A stretch of DNA of 13,323 bases, taken from positions 1 to 13,323 of the forward strand of contig DGXZ01000025.1 of NCBI GenBank assembly GCA_002396485.1, in the 5' to 3' direction. The notes below the pieces were generated by a model. The model worked only from the letters and a program-made list of their open reading frames with translations. It was not told the DNA's origin and did not search any database. The DNA is from Spartobacteria bacterium UBA5019 (lineage in GTDB: Bacteria > Verrucomicrobiota > Verrucomicrobiia > Chthoniobacterales > Terrimicrobiaceae). This document shows positions 1 through 5,925 of the stretch, piece by piece (the stretch's first letter is position 1; each line of letters opens with the position of its first letter). A program made the translations under genes and the position numbers.

Positions 1-660
1 GTTATCATAGGCGTTTTTGAGAACCAATCCGATTTTGGAGAAGATAACCTTCCATCCCCGGATAAAGATTACGATCACATCGTTCCCGTCTTTGCAATCG
101 GTTCAGATCAACCGTTTTTAGGTAATCGAGAAGTAGCTTTTAAATCTGATGTTATTCATTTCAGCGATAATGGTCTTTATTCATCGGATGAATCCACGCC
201 TTATCACTTCAGTTACTACCTCGATTCGTTTCAACAGTCCCGTGCAAGTGCTAATAATCCAAAATCACCAATATACTCAGTCAAACTTGGCCTACGAGCG
301 AACTATGGCATTGCTATTAAGGGCGTAGCCGATCGGGATAAGGTTACCATTCCGGTAATGGTTACAACAAATACCAATGCTGAAAATCCTGCAATTTCGA
401 AAAACTCGGACAAAGCCCCTAAAGCTAATCCGTTGGAATTAACTATCCGGGTTAGAATTGCAAATCAGAACGAATCTTACAACCTTTATATGTATGATCA
501 GTTTAAAAAAGTGCCGGAAAGTGGGTTTAATTCTTCGGCGTCAAAAGCGGTGAACTGCTGGAAAATTCCCCCAAATTCCGGCCCATTCTTCGAGATCAAA
601 GTTTCCATTCTTTCAAATGCTGTGGCCGTATTCCGAGCCGTCTCTACAAAAGCTCCTTAA
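1..660 (+). CDS. Partial AT-rich gene, possible secreted C39/papain-like peptidase (3' part)
   Basis: The frame is open from the first base to a TAA, giving 219 visible residues; the start lies outside the window. The visible part opens with a VIIGVF strand, and about 20 residues later comes DYDHIVPVF (His26). This pattern resembles the beta-strand carrying the active-site His of C39/papain-like peptidases; the Cys would lie upstream, out of sight. Further on are FSDNGLY, YGIAIKG and a C-terminal part (about residues 130-219) alternating polar and hydrophobic residues like a beta-sandwich, with LYMYDQF and FFEIKVSI. The gene is rich in Asn, Ser, Lys and Tyr. Its first 60 bases are 43% GC, while a 60-base line in the next gene is about 67%, which points to a different origin or strong lineage-specific drift. 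It converges on the FUSC gene with only two bases between the stops. The peptidase assignment is a weak inference; that it is a real gene is fairly sure. Confidence 0.6.
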   Translation, partial: VIIGVFENQSDFGEDNLPSPDKDYDHIVPVFAIGSDQPFLGNREVAFKSDVIHFSDNGLYSSDESTPYHFSYYLDSFQQSRASANNPKSPIYSVKLGLRANYGIAIKGVADRDKVTIPVMVTTNTNAENPAISKNSDKAPKANPLELTIRVRIANQNESYNLYMYDQFKKVPESGFNSSASKAVNCWKIPPNSGPFFEIKVSILSNAVAVFRAVSTKAP

Positions 661-662
661 TT

Positions 663-1637
663 TTATGCTTTTAGCATGCGTTCCACAGGGGAACGGGTGG
701 CGAAGCCATGCAACAAAAAACACGCCGATCCGATACAAAGGCCGAGAGTTGCGGCACACATTCTCTCCATCGAGTCGGTGATCAAGCGATCCGGCTGAGG
801 TAAAATCGTCGCAGCCACGGCGAAAATCGCGGCTCCCATGCGGAATACGGCGGCATGGGCAGGCAGGCGCACGACAAACCATTCGAAGCCCCCGATGACG
901 GCCGAAAGGCCCAATAAAAAAACAGCCAGGTCGTTTCCCGAGCTGTTGATTGGAATCAAGAAAACCAACGCCAACAAGATGCCGAGCAATCCGCCGAGGA
1001 ATTTTTTAGCCACGCCTCCGCCGGTCATGGTGAGAGTGAGGGCGGTCGTCAGGGATGATATGGTGGTGACATTCAACTGAACGGGCAAAAGCACGCAAGC
1101 CGCTATGAGACCACACACGGCAGCGGCACCGATCACCACTGCAGAGCCCGGCGAGGGATGCTGGCTTTTGGCGGCCATGGGCTCTCGAAAAAACGCCAAG
1201 GCCACCAGCGCCGCAGCCAGAGTGGCTGTGAGGAGTGAAAAGAGATGAGCGAAGCCGAGAACGATATCACGCGCCGGAAAAACAAAGGACTCGGCAAACA
1301 TCGCAACGATTCCGATGCCAAAGAGAATGGCACAGGCTGGACCAAAGCGCCGAAGCGCAAAAACCGTCCCCCAGCCGGTGAGGGTGAAAAACAGCGGCAG
1401 GGAAATCCATTGTTCATTCGGAGCGAGCGTGAGGATGGCTACCCCAGCCAGGCAGCCAGCGAATGAGGAGAGGATGCGACGGAAAAGTTCCGAGGCGCTC
1501 TGGCAAGGGATGCCGCCGAGCAGTTGCGCGAGGAGGACGGCAAGGAACGGCTGAGGGATATGAAAAATGCCAACAACCAGCGCGGCGAGGGCCACGGCGA
1601 GGGCCTGACGCAATGCGCCGCGAGCGGCCTCAGTCAT
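663..1637 (-). CDS. FUSC-family inner-membrane transporter subunit (MdtO/AaeB-like, compact)
   Basis: This is the probable inner-membrane component of a tripartite efflux pump, related to the fusaric acid resistance (FUSC) family that includes MdtO and AaeB, known or presumed exporters of aromatic acids and other small molecules. The 324 residues are almost wholly hydrophobic: I count about six membrane segments in residues 8-148, a short polar linker near 150-163 (FFREPMAAKSQHPSP) and about six more in 166-312. The two halves look like an internal duplication. E. coli MdtO and AaeB are about twice as long because of large soluble domains, which are absent here. The ATG overlaps the adaptor gene stop by four bases (ATGA), so translation is probably coupled. 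No Shine-Dalgarno sequence precedes it. Family assignment comes from topology and context; the substrate is unknown. Confidence 0.82.
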   Translation of the reverse strand: MTEAARGALRQALAVALAALVVGIFHIPQPFLAVLLAQLLGGIPCQSASELFRRILSSFAGCLAGVAILTLAPNEQWISLPLFFTLTGWGTVFALRRFGPACAILFGIGIVAMFAESFVFPARDIVLGFAHLFSLLTATLAAALVALAFFREPMAAKSQHPSPGSAVVIGAAAVCGLIAACVLLPVQLNVTTISSLTTALTLTMTGGGVAKKFLGGLLGILLALVFLIPINSSGNDLAVFLLGLSAVIGGFEWFVVRLPAHAAVFRMGAAIFAVAATILPQPDRLITDSMERMCAATLGLCIGSACFLLHGFATRSPVERMLKA

Positions 1638-2731
1638 TTGGCGCAGGGGGGTATGAAGCCGCGCTTCTCCACCGATTGAAGCTTCTCCAGGCGCGCGGCA
1701 TCCGAGGCGCTGCGCGTATCAACGATCACCGCCGCACGCCCGCCCATGCGGAAATCGCCCTCGCCTTCGAGAAGGATTCTTACCGGAAAACGCTGGGCCA
1801 GTTGCACGAAATCGAATGTTGGCTCGACCTGTGAGAAGACGCCCTCGCCGCCGGGCATGGCTTTCGAGGCACTGCCGAGGGGATAGACCGCCTTGGGGAT
1901 ACCTTGAACAATTCCAGAGACCACCTTGCCGCGCTGCGTCATGAGATAGACCCTTGCGGACTGGCCGGGTTGGATGCGGCGAAGATCGGTCTCGCGGAAA
2001 TTCGCCAGCACAAACCAAACCGAGGAATCGACGAGGGAAAAAATCTGCTCCCCGGCCGAGGCGTAGGTGCCTGGTGCAATCTGGAGGTTCGTGACGTACC
2101 CATCACACGGCGCGTAGATTTTGCAGTAGGAAACCTTGAGTTCGAAATCACGCAGGGCGGCGGCGGCCTGCTCCACGCGGGTGTTGCGTCCATCAAACTC
2201 CCCGAGTTTGTTTCGTGCCCGCTCGACGGCGGCCTCGGCTTCGCGCACAAGCGCGCGGGCACTTTCGGCATCCGTCTGCGCCCGCTGAACACGGTCGGGC
2301 GAGGTAAAATTCCCTGCTAGCAAGGGCTGGAGCCGCTGGTAGTGGGAATCGGCGTAGTCCGCCTTGGCCCGGCGTTCGCGGAGTGTCGCCTCGGCTGCGG
2401 CGATTTCGTCACGGAACGCCTTCACATCAAGGCCGATCAACTCGAGATGGGCCTTGGCCTGCGCAGCAGCGGCCTCGTAAGGACGGGCATCCAACTCGAA
2501 AAGCAGGTCGCCCTGCTTCACAGCCTGGTTGTCTGTGACATGAATGCGGGTTATCGATCCCCCCACCTGCGGGGCAATGCCGACAACATTCGCCCGCACC
2601 TCGGCATCCTCGGTGCGGGGGAAGGTTTGCAGGTTTCGCGAAACCGCGAATACGACAACAACTGAGGCAATAAGGATCGCAAGGCGAAGAACCCACACGA
2701 GCGGGCGGGGCTTTTGCGGATCGGGATTCAT
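1634..2731 (-). CDS. HlyD/EmrA-type periplasmic adaptor (membrane fusion protein), MdtN-like
   Basis: This 365-residue protein would bridge the inner-membrane FUSC subunit and the TolC-type outer-membrane channel. One membrane anchor spans about residues 11-30. A split biotinyl-lipoyl domain follows: residues 48-82 with GIAPQVGGSITRIHVTDNQ and QGDLLFELD, and 199-235 with YAPCDGYVTNLQIAPG. Between them is a long Ala/Glu/Arg-rich helical hairpin (83-197, coiled coil). The beta-barrel part contains the typical FRETDLRRIQPGQ (245-257), and the protein ends near a membrane-proximal domain (311-340). The ATG at 2731 was chosen because it puts the anchor at the N-terminus and overlaps the preceding small gene's stop as ATGA; the frame stays open 94 codons further upstream, but that stretch is only the other frame of the small gene. 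It also overlaps the FUSC start by ATGA. The family is clear; the pump's substrate is not. Confidence 0.93.
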   Translation of the reverse strand: MNPDPQKPRPLVWVLRLAILIASVVVVFAVSRNLQTFPRTEDAEVRANVVGIAPQVGGSITRIHVTDNQAVKQGDLLFELDARPYEAAAAQAKAHLELIGLDVKAFRDEIAAAEATLRERRAKADYADSHYQRLQPLLAGNFTSPDRVQRAQTDAESARALVREAEAAVERARNKLGEFDGRNTRVEQAAAALRDFELKVSYCKIYAPCDGYVTNLQIAPGTYASAGEQIFSLVDSSVWFVLANFRETDLRRIQPGQSARVYLMTQRGKVVSGIVQGIPKAVYPLGSASKAMPGGEGVFSQVEPTFDFVQLAQRFPVRILLEGEGDFRMGGRAAVIVDTRSASDAARLEKLQSVEKRGFIPPCAK

Positions 2732-2988
2732 CGTGCCGAGAAAAAGACAAGCCACACGCTGCCGGTGAGGACTGCGAAGAGGCAGGGATACATGATGGCG
2801 GATGGACGCAGAACGGCTGCATGGCCGACCCGGGATAGAAACTCGCCGAGCAGCCATGTCCCCAGCGCACCAGCGATCATGCAAGCCAACCAAGCGGGAA
2901 AGTAAGCGCCGGCGAAATCCACAAGCGGGTCGCCTGAGGACTTGATCAATGCCAGCACCGCAGGCAATTTGGCCGCGCCAATGTTCAT
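2728..2988 (-). CDS. ytcA: YtcA-like small membrane protein of an efflux operon
   Basis: This protein of about 86 residues carries the YtcA hallmark GAYFPAWL (residues 27-34) running into a first membrane helix (33-48), a short basic loop, then a second helix (65-83) that ends in WLVFF. In E. coli, ytcA sits directly upstream of mdtN, mdtO and mdtP, and here the same order is kept for the first three genes; its stop overlaps the adaptor ATG as ATGA. The role of YtcA is not established; it is presumed to help the pump. E. coli YtcA, as I recall it, is a lipoprotein with a lipobox Cys just before the GAYFP segment, whereas the equivalent stretch here reads LALIKSSGD with no Cys. Start choice: the ATG at 2988 has GAGGAG one base upstream, which is very close; an in-frame ATG at 3015 would overlap the divergent gene further. 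Family likely, start uncertain. Confidence 0.72.
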   Translation of the reverse strand: MNIGAAKLPAVLALIKSSGDPLVDFAGAYFPAWLACMIAGALGTWLLGEFLSRVGHAAVLRPSAIMYPCLFAVLTGSVWLVFFSAR

Positions 2989-3028
2989 GCTCCTCGATAG
3001 CCGATGGCGGCACATCTATTCAACGCCA
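2942..3028. promoter_or_regulatory. Head-to-head start region of the efflux locus
   Basis: The two transcription units of the pump begin here with almost no non-coding space. The minus-strand unit starts at 2988 (or 3015), and the plus-strand outer-membrane gene at 2987 (or 3029; the frame is open to a TTG at 2942). Promoters for either direction must therefore lie inside the opposite coding region. I searched for -35/-10 pairs and saw only weak matches (for example TTGATC at 2942-2947), so no promoter is called. The only Shine-Dalgarno-like element is GAGGAG on the minus strand just before 2988. Confidence 0.3.
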
Positions 3029-4369
3029 ATGATTGCGCTGGCGATCGGGTGCCTTTTTTCAGGGTTGGCATTTGCCAGGAATTCCACAATCCGTGAGACG
3101 CCGGTTTTTAAGGAATCGACGACCTACGATCTTGGGCGCTTGCTCGAACTCGGTATGGCGAAAAATCCCAAAACCCGTGCGGCCTGGTTCCGTGCGGAGG
3201 CGGCGTATGCCGGTTCCCGCGGGGCGCGCGCGCCGTATTTTCCGAAAATCGGAGCCGCCTTTGAGGGCGGAGTGGACAAGTGGTATACGCCGGCAATCCC
3301 CGCGCCGAATGTGTTCACCCGCCAGCAGGCCACAACGGTGCTTTCGATCGAATACCTTCTCCTCGACTTCGGCAGGCGCGCGGCGGATGTCTCCCGCGCG
3401 GTGGCTCTTTTTGACGCGGCGGGTTTTGTTTATGAAAGAAAACTCCAGGAGGTTGTGTTCGAAATCCAGAGCCGCTACTTCGCGCACGAGGCAGCTCTTT
3501 GGAAGGAGAGCGCGGCCGCCTCTCTCCTTGACTTTGCCAAGACAGCCGAGCAAACGATCGAGATGGAAGTGAGGAACGGGCTTTCGGCGAGGCCTGAACT
3601 CCTGCGAGCGCGGAAAAATGTGCTGGATGCGCAATATGAACTCGAGGCCGCCCGCGCCTTGGTACAGAACACACTGGGCGAACTCTGCGTCGCTATCGGG
3701 ATCCCGGCCAACTCGCGCCTCACACTCGCCTCAAACGACCTGCCGGTGAGTTCGGACGCCTTGCGTGAGAGCGCGGGAAAACTGATTGAAACCGCTCTGA
3801 CATCACGCCCCGATCTCGCCGCGCGTGCGGCGGATGTCCGTGCGAGCGAGGCGGCCAGCCACCGTGCGCAGGCGGATTTTTTTCCCGAGGTGAAACTGGA
3901 GGGCAACTACGCCTACTCGGCATTCCAGTATGAGGCGGAGACCGGCAAGGACAGGGGAACGAATGCGGCCGGCATCAATGGCTATGGAGGTTTCATCACA
4001 GCGAAGTGGGATCTTTTCGATGGCTTCGAGCGTGTGGAGAATGTTCACAAGCGGCGTGACGAGGAGAGTGCCGCCCGGGAAGAGCTTCAGGTTTCGCGTC
4101 TCGCCGCGACGCGGGATGTCTGGACGAGCTACCACGACACGCTCAGCGCGGCCCTCCGTGTGGATTTCGCCGAGGGATTTGTGGCATCCGCCCAGGAAAA
4201 TCTCAATGCCACCGAGGCCGCCTACAAAGCTGGTTTGAGCCAGATTTCCGAACTCACCGAGGCGGCAGGACAGTTGGCCGCCGCGCGTTCGGTGCGGGCA
4301 GGCGCCGTGGCGGACTACTCGAGCAGCCTCGCTGCTTTGGCGCTGGCTGTGGGCACGATACGGAATTGA
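2987..4369 (+). CDS. TolC/OEP-type outer-membrane efflux channel
   Basis: This 460-residue protein is the outer-membrane channel expected to complete the pump encoded by the divergent genes. It shows the duplicated architecture of the outer-membrane efflux family. The first half has the helix start with KNPKTRAAW and APYFPKI (about 59-88) and the turn LLLDFGRR (124-131). The second half repeats this with RPDLAARAADV (274-284), ADFFPEV and WDLFDGFER (341-349). Long Ala-rich amphipathic helices fill the remainder. The start at 2987 was preferred because it gives a signal peptide with a basic front (SRWRH), a hydrophobic core (MIALAIGCLFSGLAFA) and an AFA cleavage site; the ATG at 3029 would leave no positive charge in front. 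A Cys in LAIGC could instead be a poor lipobox, as MdtP-type channels are often lipoproteins. It converges on lpxA with six bases between stops. Family sure, start uncertain. Confidence 0.9.
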   Translation: MLLDSRWRHIYSTPMIALAIGCLFSGLAFARNSTIRETPVFKESTTYDLGRLLELGMAKNPKTRAAWFRAEAAYAGSRGARAPYFPKIGAAFEGGVDKWYTPAIPAPNVFTRQQATTVLSIEYLLLDFGRRAADVSRAVALFDAAGFVYERKLQEVVFEIQSRYFAHEAALWKESAAASLLDFAKTAEQTIEMEVRNGLSARPELLRARKNVLDAQYELEAARALVQNTLGELCVAIGIPANSRLTLASNDLPVSSDALRESAGKLIETALTSRPDLAARAADVRASEAASHRAQADFFPEVKLEGNYAYSAFQYEAETGKDRGTNAAGINGYGGFITAKWDLFDGFERVENVHKRRDEESAAREELQVSRLAATRDVWTSYHDTLSAALRVDFAEGFVASAQENLNATEAAYKAGLSQISELTEAAGQLAAARSVRAGAVADYSSSLAALALAVGTIRN

Positions 4370-4375
4370 GGCAAC

Positions 4376-5191
4376 CTACTCGACGATATCCTCGATAGGA
4401 ATCACCTGCCCCTTGGCGAGATTGCTTGTCGCACAGCCGCGTTTGGAAGAGGCGATGAAGTCGAAGAATTCCTGAGCCTCGGGGCCCCATTCCGACTCGC
4501 GGGCGTTTTCCAGCGCCGCTTTGACCGGCATGTCCGAGCGGAAGACGAGTTTGAATGCGCGGCGGATTTCCGTGCGGGTCTCGGCTTTGAACCCTGCACG
4601 GCGCAGGCCGATGATGTTGATGCCCGACAGCAGATTGAAAAGTTGAGCCATCGAAAATGGCGGGATGTCTTTGTTGAACTGCGACCCTCCGGCGATCATG
4701 GCACGCTTTCCGACCCGGACGAATTGATGGAAAACGGCTCCTCCACCCAGAACGGCTCCATCGCCCACCTGCGCATAGCCACCGAGCAGGCAGTTGTTCA
4801 CGATCACGACTTCGTTGCCGACTTGCACATTGTGCCCGAGATGGCATCCCACCATGAGGAAACATTTGTCTCCGACGCGTGTCACGGTGCCTTCCTTTGT
4901 TCCGCGATGGATCGTCACATATTCGCGGATGCGATTGTGATTGCCGATGACCACGGAGCTTTTGATTTCGGGCGAGTGGCCGTAGTCCTGCGGTGGGGCG
5001 CCGATGATGGCACCGTAGCCCACGGTGTTTCCTTCGCCGAGAGTGGTATCGCCCTCGATGACCGCGTGGGCCTGGATCACGCAACCCTCGCCGATCACCA
5101 CGCCGGCTTCGATGATGGCACCGGGACCAACTTCGACATTTTCGCCCAAACGGGCTTCGGGTGAGATGATGGCTGTGGGATGGATTTTCAT
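4376..5191 (-). CDS. lpxA: Acyl-ACP--UDP-N-acetylglucosamine O-acyltransferase (LpxA)
   Basis: LpxA transfers a 3-hydroxyacyl chain from acyl carrier protein to the 3-OH of UDP-GlcNAc, the first step of lipid A synthesis, in the cytoplasm as a trimer. The 271 residues begin with left-handed beta-helix hexapeptide repeats (about 5-190) including HPTAIISPEA, IHRGT (94-98), CHLGHNVQVGN and VFHQF, then a helical C-terminal domain with INIIGLRRAGF and a RRAFKLVFRS segment. Aligned to E. coli, His120 corresponds to the catalytic His125, His117 to His122 and His155 to His160, while E. coli His144 is Tyr139 here. Gly168 matches E. coli Gly173, the residue of the acyl-length ruler, so a long (C14-like) chain is plausible. 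A tail of about 20 residues extends beyond the E. coli C-terminus. The ATG overlaps the radC stop as ATGA, indicating coupling. The usual lpxD/fabZ neighbours are not beside it. Confidence 0.96.
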   Translation of the reverse strand: MKIHPTAIISPEARLGENVEVGPGAIIEAGVVIGEGCVIQAHAVIEGDTTLGEGNTVGYGAIIGAPPQDYGHSPEIKSSVVIGNHNRIREYVTIHRGTKEGTVTRVGDKCFLMVGCHLGHNVQVGNEVVIVNNCLLGGYAQVGDGAVLGGGAVFHQFVRVGKRAMIAGGSQFNKDIPPFSMAQLFNLLSGINIIGLRRAGFKAETRTEIRRAFKLVFRSDMPVKAALENARESEWGPEAQEFFDFIASSKRGCATSNLAKGQVIPIEDIVE

Positions 5192-5886
5192 ATGATGCCT
5201 GCTTCTTTGAAACTGAAATACGGCAAGCGACCACCATCCGGCGAGCCCAGGATGACATGGTCGATGAGATTGATTTGGAGGAAATGCGCGCCCTCTTTCA
5301 AATTGCGCGTTATTCGATAGTCCGCCGGGCTAGGCGAGGGATCTCCGCTCGGGTGGTTGTGGACCACGGCCACGGCGAACGCGCTGTGGACAAGCGCCTG
5401 GCGGAAAATCTCTCTCGGATGCGCGATGCATTCGTTCAACGAGCCGAGGCTGATTTCCTCCATGCGGATGAGGCGGAGCTTTGTGTCCAGAAGGAGAACC
5501 CGCAGCGATTCCTGTCGCATGGCCATAAACTCGCGGCCGAAGAAATCAAAAATCCGCTCCGCAGTGTCGAGAACCGGCGAGAGGCTCCTGCCCCGGGCGA
5601 GGCGCTTGCCGATTTCAAAAGCGGCCGCCATTTCAAGAGATTTGGCGGGGCCGATGCCCTTGGCGTGGCGGCGGATTTCCTTGGGCGTGCAGCGGGAGAG
5701 TGGTGCAAAGCCGCCGCAGTCGCGCAGCAGGTCTCGAGCGACGGCAAGTGCGTTTTTTCCGGGAAGTCCGGTGCGGATGAAAATCGCCAGCAGCTCGGCA
5801 TCCGAGAGCGCCTCGAAACCATGGCGCTCGGCTTTCTCGCGCGGACGCTCGTCTATTGGCATTTCCTGAAGGCGTGTGGATTCCAC
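5188..5886 (-). CDS. radC: RadC family JAMM/MPN domain protein
   Basis: The 232-residue protein has the two-part RadC layout. The N-terminal part carries DERPREKAERHG (12-23), ALSDAELLAIFIRTG (26-40) and a helix-hairpin-helix-like stretch with KGIGPAKSLEMAAA (76-89). The C-terminal JAMM metalloprotease-like domain has HPREIFRQAL and the metal-binding pattern HNHPSGDPSPSPAD, with His176, His178 and Asp189 as likely zinc ligands. RadC was first linked to DNA repair, but that link is doubted and its biochemical role is unsettled. The start is a GTG at 5886, which gives the usual eight-residue lead before the first conserved block; an ATG at 5862 is the alternative. It lies 39 bases after the helicase and overlaps lpxA by four bases, so the three genes may be one transcript. 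Confidence 0.94.
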   Translation of the reverse strand: MESTRLQEMPIDERPREKAERHGFEALSDAELLAIFIRTGLPGKNALAVARDLLRDCGGFAPLSRCTPKEIRRHAKGIGPAKSLEMAAAFEIGKRLARGRSLSPVLDTAERIFDFFGREFMAMRQESLRVLLLDTKLRLIRMEEISLGSLNECIAHPREIFRQALVHSAFAVAVVHNHPSGDPSPSPADYRITRNLKEGAHFLQINLIDHVILGSPDGGRLPYFSFKEAGII

Positions 5887-5925
5887 GAGTGCAGGCTAAT
5901 CAGCTTCGATCAGAAAAATCCAGCT

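Noticed and set aside
665..679. Small hairpin ATGCT-TTT-AGCAT at the convergent gene ends as a terminator
   Set aside because: Only five pairs, no U-tract on the 3' side of either strand, and it lies inside the FUSC coding region.
2732..3013. A 94-codon N-terminal extension of the HlyD-type adaptor
   Set aside because: The extension is Arg-rich, would push the membrane anchor to residue 105 and is the shifted frame of the YtcA-like gene, whose hydrophobic helices make better sense.
4322..4336. Inverted repeat AGCAGC-CTC-GCTGCT near the end of the TolC-type gene
   Set aside because: It lies in Ala-rich coding sequence where such repeats arise from codon use, and no U-tract follows.
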